This document shows positions 44,696 through 53,542 of a DNA stretch of 64,000 nt, piece after piece. Numbering within the stretch: the stretch's first letter is position 1; the number at the start of each line of letters is the position of its first letter. The position numbers and the translations under genes are program-made. Under the pieces are notes generated by a model, which was not told the DNA's origin, ran no database searches, and saw only the letters and a list, made by a program, of their open reading frames with translations. Source of the DNA: Flavobacteriales bacterium UBA7878 (GTDB taxonomy: Bacteria; Bacteroidota; Bacteroidia; Flavobacteriales; Schleiferiaceae); NCBI GenBank assembly GCA_002501205.1, contig DLRW01000022.1, forward strand, positions 2,163 through 66,162. The letters are read 5' to 3'.

Positions 44696-45952
44696 TTAAT
44701 CGAAATCCAAAGTAAGCTTATAGCGCATAATCCGGCCATTGCCAGCATCTGCTACATACACGATTTGATTAAAGTAAGCAACTGCCACCGGATCATTAAA
44801 TTGCATCAGTCCACCGCCAGTGCCACCAAAGCTGGTTTTTACAAAGCGATCTACCCCAGCCGCAGCGGGAGGACGAACCCCTTCGAATCCGGTAAAGGAG
44901 AATTGATACAGAGAGTCGGTTTCTCGATCTACCACAAAGAGGTATTGGGTTCCATCGCCAGCATAGGTGATGTCGGTCGGTTGACGGAACTTGTTGGGTG
45001 AATTGATAAAGCCATCCGCCTGACTGGTATCTCCCGAAGCTAAAATGCGAGGACGGTATTCAGCTCCAAATTCGGTTTCGGCAAATTCGATGTACTGCAC
45101 CTTCAAGGCATTGTCTTCTTCCAGAGAAGTGTAGAGGAAATCACTGCTGGTTTGTGCTCCAAATTGTGGAGGTTGAGTAAGAGTAGTGATACCTGAGGGA
45201 TGCTCAAAAAAGTCGTTGAAAAAGCCAGAAGCAGTTTGTACCGAAATAGGCGAGATCAATACATCATCATTACCAAAATAAAGTACGGCATCATTAGGTC
45301 CTAGCGGGCCACTGCTTACTTCTGGGTTATTGGGATCGGGATCCGGATTACGCACATATTGGCGACTCACATAATATTGATTATTACGTAAAGGATCCTG
45401 GCTGTTGCCAATGATACCAATATTATTGAAGCGGACAAAATCGTTGGTACGACGCACCGGATTACTCTGGGTATAGTAAAAAGGATGCACGATCTTGTTT
45501 ACGATCCGGGCATTGCTAATCGCATAGCCACCGGTTCCTACCATTCTTAGACGGTAGATGGTAGAGAAAGTCAATAAGGTGTCGCCATTGCCTGAATTGT
45601 AAAGGGAGTCTGAGGTGCCGATTACCAATAGATCAAAACGACGATCTTGAATAACACTGCGAGCGCCTGGAACCGACTTACGTCCGAGGATGCGACCAGA
45701 CTCATCCATGGCTACTACCTCTTCGCTGCCTTCATCCACTACATAGATCAATCCATCGAAACCGGCGCATACATCGCTGGGGCGTTCAAAGTCACTAAGG
45801 ATGGGGAGAATGGGAACGTAGGCAATTTCGCGAACGCTATTGTCTGGCGGTACATCGATAAAATCGAGATCGGTTTTTTTACCCAGGTAATCTTCGCAAG
45901 AAACCAGGGCCAGCGCTGAAATCAAAATACTGAATAAGACAGACTTTTTCAT
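44696..45952 (-). CDS. NHL/beta-propeller-like lipoprotein
   Basis: 418 residues, lipoprotein signal (LALVSC, Cys19). The body has propeller-type repeats: ERPSDVCAGFDGLIYVVDEG, then FRQPTDITYAGDGTQYLFVV, then FNDPVAVAYFNQIVYVADAG. It overlaps the upstream PorV-like gene by 4 bases (ATGA). Propellers at the cell surface usually bind ligands or partner proteins. Function here is unknown, but the genetic link to TonB, PorV and surface proteins is tight. Confidence 0.72.
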   Translation of the reverse strand: MKKSVLFSILISALALVSCEDYLGKKTDLDFIDVPPDNSVREIAYVPILPILSDFERPSDVCAGFDGLIYVVDEGSEEVVAMDESGRILGRKSVPGARSVIQDRRFDLLVIGTSDSLYNSGNGDTLLTFSTIYRLRMVGTGGYAISNARIVNKIVHPFYYTQSNPVRRTNDFVRFNNIGIIGNSQDPLRNNQYYVSRQYVRNPDPDPNNPEVSSGPLGPNDAVLYFGNDDVLISPISVQTASGFFNDFFEHPSGITTLTQPPQFGAQTSSDFLYTSLEEDNALKVQYIEFAETEFGAEYRPRILASGDTSQADGFINSPNKFRQPTDITYAGDGTQYLFVVDRETDSLYQFSFTGFEGVRPPAAAGVDRFVKTSFGGTGGGLMQFNDPVAVAYFNQIVYVADAGNGRIMRYKLTLDFD

Positions 45953-46962
45953 GAGCGGTCAGCGATTTTTAAGATTTGAAAACGTAATCCAATGCTGTGT
46001 TGCATGCCAATAAAGTTGGTAGGATTGGCAGCATAATCGATATAAAAAGGATGCTGTCCTAAGCGACTGCGCACTCCAATTCCGAAAGTGGGAATATGAC
46101 GGTGACGCACGCTAATACGGTAACCAGCACGGGCGTAGAAAATCTCTTTCCAATGGTATTCAATTCCGGCAGAATAGTTCTCGGCATTGTCATTGGGATG
46201 ATTCAATTGTAAGGCGGTCAATAAGCTGTGATCCCCTTTCTTCCAGGGCACCATGCTAATTCCTAATTTGAAGATGGTGGGAACCACATTGGCTTCCAGG
46301 CCAATTCCGGTACTGCGGTTAAATGTGGTGGGGATATCGCCATCACTACCCAAAGAGGAATTACCGCCGAAGTTCTGTACCATGGCCGCAAATTTCAAGT
46401 CGCGAAAATCCGTGCGGTACAAGAAGGCCAGGTCTACCGTGGCATTGCTATTGTGGAAACCGGCCACACCTTCGTAAATATATTTTACACTAACTGCAGC
46501 GCTAAATAAGGCGGAAAGCTGACGAGCATAGGTGGCACCTACCGCGATGTTGGCCACCGAAACCTGACGACCGGTACCCATAGGTTGAAATTCGGTCCGC
46601 TCTTCCATGTCGCCCGAGTTCAATGCATTAATGCTAAAACTCAAGGTGCTGGTGCGATCCTTCATAGGGATGTTAGCGGCAGCGAAAGATTGGTTTACCC
46701 CACCACCTAAAAAGAGGTGACTCAAGGCATAGCTAGTCGATTTCAATTCGGTTAGAGCCGCTGGGTTGTTCATTACCGAGTATGCATCACCTTCCAGGGC
46801 CAAGCTGGTACCAGCTAAACCTAAAGAGCGGGTGCTCATATCGTTCTTTAAAAAGCTCAAGGCTGAAAGTCCTGCTCGCTCCCCACCGTAATTAGGTAGG
46901 ATTTGAGCTGTGGCTGAAAAGCTACACAGGAGGGCAAAGAGGTATAGTGCTAATTTCTTCAT
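45949..46962 (-). CDS. PorV/PorQ family outer-membrane protein
   Basis: 337 residues with a Sec signal and a beta-barrel: LSFLKNDMSTRSLGLAGTSL, YSVMNNPAALTELKSTSYAL, KFAAMVQNFGGNSS. This is the FadL/PorV-like fold associated with type IX secretion and surface attachment. PorV proper shuttles T9SS cargo to the attachment complex. A paralog in a cargo locus may serve a dedicated cargo. It follows the TonB receptor by 3 bases and overlaps the NHL-like gene by 4. Confidence 0.8.
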   Translation of the reverse strand: MKKLALYLFALLCSFSATAQILPNYGGERAGLSALSFLKNDMSTRSLGLAGTSLALEGDAYSVMNNPAALTELKSTSYALSHLFLGGGVNQSFAAANIPMKDRTSTLSFSINALNSGDMEERTEFQPMGTGRQVSVANIAVGATYARQLSALFSAAVSVKYIYEGVAGFHNSNATVDLAFLYRTDFRDLKFAAMVQNFGGNSSLGSDGDIPTTFNRSTGIGLEANVVPTIFKLGISMVPWKKGDHSLLTALQLNHPNDNAENYSAGIEYHWKEIFYARAGYRISVRHRHIPTFGIGVRSRLGQHPFYIDYAANPTNFIGMQHSIGLRFQILKIADRS

Positions 46963-46965
46963 CTC

Positions 46966-49809
46966 CTAAAAGCGAAATTCGATTCCGTATAAAATTTGTC
47001 GAGGGGCCAGATATCTTGCCGGATTGCGAGGATCTACACCGCTTTCCTGGGGTCCGCTGTAACGTGGATCGCGCCAGGTAATCGGTACATTATCTCCGTA
47101 TTCGTAAGCTTCACCCGTAACCGGATTTATGATTTGAGAATTTTTGGCATTGGCCAGGTTTCGGATTTCCACACTGAGGGAAACACCTTTACCACGCTTC
47201 ATACCCAAAGGTAGATTATAGCTTAATTTCAAATCGATATTATGCCAGGGCTTGGCTTGATTTTGCAAATACTGATCAACGACAGGCTCATAGATAGGAC
47301 GGCCTAATTCGTTGGTGCGCGTTAATTGCTGTGGAGTGTAGCGGAAACCTGAGGTAAATTGATAGGAAAGGAAGGCACTAAAGCCGGTCCAGTCCATCCC
47401 TAAGATTGGAAGGGTGCTATCCGGTGCAAAGATGATCCCGGTATTGATGTTCCAGGGGCGGTCGAAAGCCAAATACTGCTCACGACTTAAAGATACCTCT
47501 CCGTTTTGTTCAATCTGTAAGCTGGATTCGCGGGCTGAGTTCGATTTACCACGAGCTACCTGATAGCCAATATTGGCAAAGCTGTTTAAATAGCGACCAA
47601 TACGGTAATTAAGTCCTAATTCTACTCCGTAGATATTGGCATAATCCTGATTGATGTAGAAGTTCTTGGTGGTAGGACGACCCGTTTGATCCGCCACAAT
47701 TACCCGGCGGGATACGATATAATCGAAACGGTTATTGTTAAAGGCGGTAAGGCTCATGGCTAAATCCTTGTTTAATTTGGATTTCAATCCAATCTCGTAG
47801 CTCACATTCACCTCTGGATCCAAATCAGGGTTACCCAAGCTAGCCAGGAAAGAGCGATCCTGATAGGTAGGATCTAATCCGGCATAAATAAAACGCGGGT
47901 GTGGCAAACGCATGCTGTGCCCGTAGTTAAAGTAGAGCACATTGTTCTCCGTAACCGGGAAGCTCACATTAATTTTAGGCAATAAACGGGCTTTCCACCG
48001 CAGGCCAAATACTTCGCTGGTTTTAGCGAGGTAATCTTCGCGTACCTGATCAATAACCGGAGCGCTGGGATCGTTTACAGCATCATCCACAAATTTACCG
48101 GGAGCCCACATGTTTAAGCGTAAACCAAGAGTGGCAATGATCCCTTTATAGCTAATGCGATCTTGAACAAATAAGCCGGTTTCAATGGGGTTTACAGACC
48201 AGATATCATTACTGGAACCAATACTTACTGATTGAGTGTAGGTACTATCGTTTATCTTAATCGGGGCACCTACCCAAGGACGGGTAACATCTACCCATTG
48301 GTATTCGGTAAAAGTGTTTTGGAGCCCGAAGCTTAACTCATGTTGTTTATTGTCCGGTATCCAGGTGGCTTTACCATTTACGCTGTACTCTTCTACATAG
48401 TGATCGTGCCAGGTAGGAGTGATACCGCCGTTATTGATTAATCCATTACCAACCGAAACGTAGTAAATACCGCGGGGATCGCCTGGATTAAAAATGTCAA
48501 TGGGTGAGGAGATAATGTGCTGCTCATCTAATATCTGATCCACCGTTTCCGTGCGGAAAGGACGACCATTGGCATCAGCGCGTAAATTGGTAAATAAGCG
48601 ACCTACTGAAACACTCAGTCCCCAGTTTTTAGTGATAAGATGATTGAGGTTTAAGGCCGTTAAATTGGAGTGATGCGTATAGGTAGTGGCATTGTCCAAA
48701 TTATTGCTGCGGTTGTATTGGAAACCGGGGGTTAAGATGGCATCAAAACCTACAATTTGCAGGGTACGGGTATTCTGGTTGATGTTCAGCGAATGCTGAT
48801 TGGTTAAGGTCAATTTGGTGCCAGAGCGAAGCTTATAGGCCAGCTTAATGGTATTGGTGTAGGAATTGGTATAGCGCGGTGCCCAAAATTCGGGATTGGC
48901 ACTAAAGAGTGAACTTTCCAACTGATCGGCGGTAGCTCCGAAATATTCGTCGGTCATATAGGCCGAGATACTGGCAAAGAGCGTCAGTTTTTTTTGAGTG
49001 CCGGGAATAGGAGAACCGACATTCAGTTCGAAGCGATCGGTATTAAAGCTACTGGCGATATCGGAATTTCCAAGGTTATCGCGTTGATAGCGACCGCTAA
49101 TTTGGAATTTCTCACCTCCCTCGCGGATGCGGGTATTCACAACCCCGGAGCTACCTCCACCAAATTCGGCACCTACACCACCGGTAATGAGGTCTACGCT
49201 GGCTACGGAGCTGGAATTTACATCCACACCAAAACCGGTACCGGCCAGTGGATCCTGGGCAGAAATACCATCAACAATGTACTCGGTTTCGTACACCCGA
49301 GCACCACGAATTTGCAAACCATCCTGGGTTTTAATTACCCCGGCTTGCATTTGCAGTACTTCCTGCACATCACGCACATTCATCTGCGAGATTTGCTCCT
49401 GGCTGATGGTTACTTCACTGCTGGCTTTCTCAAGGCTAATTTGTTCCTTCTTACCAACAATGGTTACCTCATTGAGGGATTCGCGTTGTTCACGTAATTC
49501 GATATTGAGCACTTTGCTTTCGCCGGGTTCAAAGGAGATCCCGGTAAAGAGCTTGGTTTCATAACCAATAAACTGAACCTTAATGGTGTAATCCTGAGCC
49601 TTAATGCCATTAATTACATAGTTACCATTAATATCGGCCGCGGCACCCAAATAGGTTCCTACTAAAAGCACATTGGCACCGGGTAAGGTTTCCCCGCTTT
49701 TAGCATCGGTGATTACCCCACTTAAGGAGGCTTTTTCTTCGCTTTGAGCCTGGAGGCTGAGGCCTAAAAACAGAAAGGCCAGAAGACGGTAAAGGAGCTT
49801 AGAATTCAT
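46966..49809 (-). CDS. TonB-dependent receptor with CarboxypepD_reg-like domain
   Basis: The ATG at 49809 (MNSKLLYRLLAFLFLGLSL) gives 947 residues; the GTG at 49824 would overlap the previous gene by 26 bases. Order: signal peptide, a CarboxypepD_reg-like domain (ASLSGVITDAKSGETLPGAN; residues about 25-110), the plug (QMNVRDVQEVLQMQAGVIKT, then IVDGISAQDPLAG, residues about 130-240) and a 22-strand barrel ending in IEFRF. It imports a bulky ligand with energy from TonB. A SusD partner is not present, so it is not a standard Sus pair. Overlap with the upstream gene is 11 bases. Confidence 0.9.
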   Translation of the reverse strand: MNSKLLYRLLAFLFLGLSLQAQSEEKASLSGVITDAKSGETLPGANVLLVGTYLGAAADINGNYVINGIKAQDYTIKVQFIGYETKLFTGISFEPGESKVLNIELREQRESLNEVTIVGKKEQISLEKASSEVTISQEQISQMNVRDVQEVLQMQAGVIKTQDGLQIRGARVYETEYIVDGISAQDPLAGTGFGVDVNSSSVASVDLITGGVGAEFGGGSSGVVNTRIREGGEKFQISGRYQRDNLGNSDIASSFNTDRFELNVGSPIPGTQKKLTLFASISAYMTDEYFGATADQLESSLFSANPEFWAPRYTNSYTNTIKLAYKLRSGTKLTLTNQHSLNINQNTRTLQIVGFDAILTPGFQYNRSNNLDNATTYTHHSNLTALNLNHLITKNWGLSVSVGRLFTNLRADANGRPFRTETVDQILDEQHIISSPIDIFNPGDPRGIYYVSVGNGLINNGGITPTWHDHYVEEYSVNGKATWIPDNKQHELSFGLQNTFTEYQWVDVTRPWVGAPIKINDSTYTQSVSIGSSNDIWSVNPIETGLFVQDRISYKGIIATLGLRLNMWAPGKFVDDAVNDPSAPVIDQVREDYLAKTSEVFGLRWKARLLPKINVSFPVTENNVLYFNYGHSMRLPHPRFIYAGLDPTYQDRSFLASLGNPDLDPEVNVSYEIGLKSKLNKDLAMSLTAFNNNRFDYIVSRRVIVADQTGRPTTKNFYINQDYANIYGVELGLNYRIGRYLNSFANIGYQVARGKSNSARESSLQIEQNGEVSLSREQYLAFDRPWNINTGIIFAPDSTLPILGMDWTGFSAFLSYQFTSGFRYTPQQLTRTNELGRPIYEPVVDQYLQNQAKPWHNIDLKLSYNLPLGMKRGKGVSLSVEIRNLANAKNSQIINPVTGEAYEYGDNVPITWRDPRYSGPQESGVDPRNPARYLAPRQILYGIEFRF

Positions 49810-51256
49810 TATCGAAGATTTCACCGATTAATTGTTCAATAGCACCGGCATTCCGTTCAAAGCGATGAAGCTCCATACAGAAGAATACCTGAGAGATTTT
49901 TGAATTGCGACGACGAACGGCTGCTACTACTTGAGAGCTGCCATTCCATCCGCGGAAGCGGGTAATTTGAGCATAGTAAAAATCCTGAGCATCTGCAGAA
50001 GCCACCATGGGCACCACGCCAAACTCTACATTGGTAGGAGCTAGTTCAGGATATAAGGTGGTATCTACCAAATTAACCAAAGCCGAATCGGTTGTAATAC
50101 GGGCTTGCGAACCTGGAACCGTTGATACCACGATATCGTCAATGGGGTAAACGGAGCGAGATTCGCTCAGGTCTTGAGTGCTGGTTAATTGGGTGGTGAG
50201 GAAGTATTTACCACCATTATCCGTAAAGCGCTGAATTACCGGCGCCAGATAGTCGATAAGCGGTTTTTCATCGCCAGTAACCGAATTGCGGAAATTGGTG
50301 GAAGGCAGGTTTAAAAAGGCCTGCTGATATTGTTTGAAGATCAATTGAACGGTAGGGTCAAAATACTTGGGGAGATTCGCGCCTTGGGCATAGCCAAAGT
50401 TCAAGAGATCGTAGTTGAGATTATTGCTTTGCAGGTAAGCCTGGTACTGGTTTTTAATGCCGGCATTATGACCCGAAACCCAAAGCATGTTTACGCCACT
50501 GGTTTTAGGTCGGAAGTAGAAAACTTCGGAGGTATCCACATCGCTAATAGCATCTGCAATGTCGATGGAGCGGATGTAAACGCGATTGGTGTCGTTTACT
50601 TTTAATCCGTTAATGTTGTAAGGTGCTGCGGCCGTTGATTGACCGTAATAGATTTCAGCACTGGCTTCACCATTTTGAATGGAGGTATCGGCCAGGAAGG
50701 TGATGAGGTTTTGACCGCGGTCGATTTCAACCCAGTCGCCCTCATTGATTTTCATTTCTACCGCTTTTAGGGTATTGTCCCCATCGGGATCGGAGGCTTG
50801 CCAGAAAAAAGTGGCAGCAATAAAAGCAGTGTCAGATGGTCCACGATCGTCTAAGAAAGCCGCATCCGGCGGAGTGTTGATCAATGGAACTTTTAAGAAA
50901 GCCGGGCTGGGATCGATATTACCATCATTATCAATAGCACGAACGAAAAAGCTGATATCAGCAGAGTCCTGACCTGGAGGAATGTCAAAAAGAAAGATAG
51001 AATCTTGAGTAGTAGTATACTCCCAATTTTGATTGTCGAGCGATAGCTCGTAGCCGGAAATATAACCATCTCCATCGGTGCCATACCAGGTAAGGCTAAC
51101 AGAGGAGTTTAAACGATTCTGACCGCTAAGGTTGATTGCTTCATAGCTGATGAAGGTATCAGGTAAGCCATTGCGATCAATTTCGCCTTTACGACAGCCT
51201 GCGATGAGCAAAACCGCGCTGAGGCCCCAAAGGATGGATTTTAATTTTCCCGGCAT
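49799..51256 (-). CDS. fibronectin/Ig-like lipoprotein
   Basis: 485 residues, lipobox LLIAGC. Residues about 30-245 hold two Ig/FN3-like beta domains with Asp-rich linkers (SLTWYGTDGDGYISGYELSL, ADISFFVRAIDNDGNIDPSP, FFWQASDPDGDNTLKAVEMK). The C-terminal ~200 residues are a distinct alpha/beta part (GVNMLWVSGHNAGIKNQYQA). It is a surface or periplasmic lipoprotein of unknown binding partner. It overlaps the TonB receptor start and lies just behind an intrinsic terminator. Confidence 0.7.
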   Translation of the reverse strand: MPGKLKSILWGLSAVLLIAGCRKGEIDRNGLPDTFISYEAINLSGQNRLNSSVSLTWYGTDGDGYISGYELSLDNQNWEYTTTQDSIFLFDIPPGQDSADISFFVRAIDNDGNIDPSPAFLKVPLINTPPDAAFLDDRGPSDTAFIAATFFWQASDPDGDNTLKAVEMKINEGDWVEIDRGQNLITFLADTSIQNGEASAEIYYGQSTAAAPYNINGLKVNDTNRVYIRSIDIADAISDVDTSEVFYFRPKTSGVNMLWVSGHNAGIKNQYQAYLQSNNLNYDLLNFGYAQGANLPKYFDPTVQLIFKQYQQAFLNLPSTNFRNSVTGDEKPLIDYLAPVIQRFTDNGGKYFLTTQLTSTQDLSESRSVYPIDDIVVSTVPGSQARITTDSALVNLVDTTLYPELAPTNVEFGVVPMVASADAQDFYYAQITRFRGWNGSSQVVAAVRRRNSKISQVFFCMELHRFERNAGAIEQLIGEIFDNEF

Positions 51257-51270
51257 AGGAATGAAAATTA

Positions 51271-51300
51271 AAAAGGGAAGCCTCCCGCAGAAGGCTTCCC
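51271..51300 (-). terminator. intrinsic terminator inside the surface-protein locus
   Basis: A perfect 9-bp stem GGGAAGCCT / AGGCTTCCC (51275-51283 and 51292-51300) with an 8-base loop, followed on the minus strand by TTTTTAATTTT. It lies between the OB-fold protein (stop at 51309) and the lipoprotein (ATG at 51256). Only 14 bases separate the hairpin foot from the next ATG, so no full promoter fits there. Confidence 0.85.
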
Positions 51301-51308
51301 CGAAATTA

Positions 51309-53528
51309 TTAGTGGGCTACAACAACTTTAAAGCTGTTAGAAGCTCCGGTTTTAGTTTCGATAGTGTTTAACACGTAAACACCGTTCACCAAATTGGCCA
51401 CATTTACTTCGTGTTGAGTAGCGGCATCATTGCTGCTTAAGATCACACGACCATTGAGGTCCATTAAACGGAATTCAATAGTTCCGTTAGCGCTCTCAAT
51501 GTTGAAGATGCTGCGGGCTGGGTTAGGGTAGATAGCCACTTCTGCAGTAGCTACTTCTTCGATGCTCACATTGGTAGGAACACTACATCCATTAGTGTCT
51601 AATGGAGTGCTCAAGTTCACAATGTCGAAGTTATTACGAGGCATCAATTTGTAGTTACCGAAGCTGTACCAAAGGATACCGTGCATAGCATCCATATCCA
51701 TGCTGGTGTTGGTGATTACGGCAGGTACCTGAAGAGTTCCGTCATTGCTTACGTAGTTAGAGTCAGCAATCAAAGAAACGTAAAGGCTGGAGTTAGCACT
51801 GGTACTGCTCTGACGACCGGCAATTACGCGAGAAGATTGGCTGCTTCCGAAAGTAGGATCGGTAGCTACGCGGTACTCGGCGAATCCTGCATTAGCATCA
51901 GTAATGTAGATTTTACCACCATTAGGGTTTTGGTAAGATACCAACATGCCTTCGTACATCTCCATATTCAGGTTAGGATCTGAAGGATCGATAGCGATAG
52001 GCATAATGGTTTGGCTATTGTTCAAACCTACGTAGTTGTCTACGTTCAGGTAAGTAACACCGTAAGTTTCCTGGATGGTACCAGTTACTTGAATTTCTTG
52101 ATCGCGGTAAACATTGTCTAAGTCCTGGTTAGGAATTAAAGCAATACCAGCGTAGATAGTGTCATTAGGGTCTTGTAAGTATACATACTCTAAGTCACAA
52201 CCTTTACGAGCAGAAGTGATGAAACCACGTACTGTTACAGTTTGACCTACGAATACGCTAGAACCGGTTCCGTTTCCACTAAACTGAAGATCGAAAATGC
52301 GTAAACCATTATCGCGAACTGCATAGTGGTTGAAGTTTGGATTAGCCTGGGCAGCAGGACTAGCCGGGAAAACTACCGCAGAACCGTCATTGTCTACCGC
52401 ACGAATGTAATAACGTACTAAGGTGTTGTTCGCTTGAGCAGGAACATAGTACTCATAAGTAGTTCCGCTGGCCAGGTTCATGTTTACCGGGCTGAAAGAA
52501 CCAGTAGGAGTAGAACCATTAGCACTCCAGAATAATTGTACGGTATCGATAGTACCATCAGCATCAGAAATGTCGGCACTAATTAATACAGAATCGCTGC
52601 TAGTAGGGATTACTGGGAAGTGGAATACATTGGCAATAGCAGGAGCGCTGGCACCTACTTCATAGTGAGTAGAGTCGAATGGGTTGATTTCATAACCACG
52701 ACCAGTACCACCGGTACATCCGTTACCTGAGTGACGAACAATACCTTTTAAGGAAGAGTAGAAAGTACCTACGGAAGGAGCTACGAAAGAACCGGTTCCG
52801 TTAGAAGGAGAGTTAGGGTTAACGGTGCTGAAAGATGGAGTCTTCTGAGCTAAGAAGCGATCAGAAACGTTGATCACATTACCAGCAGCATCGGCTACGT
52901 TGAAGCTTACACGGTTTCCGCTGAAAGGAATTACCTGTACCACAGTTACGTTTTGCAATTCAACGAAGCTGTTTTGCCAGTACTCACCGCTCTGTACATT
53001 GTTTACACGCTGGGCATCGTTCAAGTCACCTAAAGGAAGGGTCTTAGGAACGAAGGCCGAGCTGGGTAAATCGCCAGAAGTAAGTAAGGTAACCGAGTTT
53101 ACATCTAAAGTAGTTAACTGGGTGTTGTTTTCGTATTGCTCAACCACCGCGGTTACTTCTACTTTATCACCTTGGAATAAGGCAGTAAATCCTGGAATTG
53201 GCTGAAGGTTACCACTACCATCGGTATAAACACCCATCACTTCGATTCCACTTAATGAATCTACAACACCACCCATGGCAGTATCGATCATGTAAATGAA
53301 AGGACGGTTACCACCTTGTACTGAGCTGGAAGCTACTTCAGAAAGTCCACCATCAGTAACAACGTGCGCACGGAAGCGAACGGTATCTCCCAAATAAACG
53401 GAAGTATCATTACAAGCAGCCAGGTCGATTACCTGGTTAATTTGCTGAATAGTAACCAGAGGGTAGCTCTGGGCACTTAAAAGGCTGGTCATGAAAAGAC
53501 CTAAGAAGAGAGGAAGTAATTTTCTCAT
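51309..53528 (-). CDS. large surface protein with OB-fold segments and T9SS type A sorting domain
   Basis: ATG 53528 gives 739 residues with a signal peptide (LLPLFLGLFMTSLLSAQS). N-terminal ~200 residues and ~420-560 resemble the OB-fold modules of ExeM/NucH-type extracellular nucleases (GDTVRFRAHVVTDGG, GDKVEVTAVVEQY, then NMEMYEGMLVSYQ, DANAGFAEYRVA). An Ig-like domain lies between (SDSVLISADISDADGTIDTV). The C-terminus (VAIYPNPARSIFNIESANGT, then NLVNGVYVL) is a T9SS type A signal. No nuclease catalytic residues are found here; the neighbouring 55717 gene has them. It probably sits on the cell surface. Confidence 0.72.
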   Translation of the reverse strand: MRKLLPLFLGLFMTSLLSAQSYPLVTIQQINQVIDLAACNDTSVYLGDTVRFRAHVVTDGGLSEVASSSVQGGNRPFIYMIDTAMGGVVDSLSGIEVMGVYTDGSGNLQPIPGFTALFQGDKVEVTAVVEQYENNTQLTTLDVNSVTLLTSGDLPSSAFVPKTLPLGDLNDAQRVNNVQSGEYWQNSFVELQNVTVVQVIPFSGNRVSFNVADAAGNVINVSDRFLAQKTPSFSTVNPNSPSNGTGSFVAPSVGTFYSSLKGIVRHSGNGCTGGTGRGYEINPFDSTHYEVGASAPAIANVFHFPVIPTSSDSVLISADISDADGTIDTVQLFWSANGSTPTGSFSPVNMNLASGTTYEYYVPAQANNTLVRYYIRAVDNDGSAVVFPASPAAQANPNFNHYAVRDNGLRIFDLQFSGNGTGSSVFVGQTVTVRGFITSARKGCDLEYVYLQDPNDTIYAGIALIPNQDLDNVYRDQEIQVTGTIQETYGVTYLNVDNYVGLNNSQTIMPIAIDPSDPNLNMEMYEGMLVSYQNPNGGKIYITDANAGFAEYRVATDPTFGSSQSSRVIAGRQSSTSANSSLYVSLIADSNYVSNDGTLQVPAVITNTSMDMDAMHGILWYSFGNYKLMPRNNFDIVNLSTPLDTNGCSVPTNVSIEEVATAEVAIYPNPARSIFNIESANGTIEFRLMDLNGRVILSSNDAATQHEVNVANLVNGVYVLNTIETKTGASNSFKVVVAH

Positions 53529-53542
53529 CACTACTACATTGT

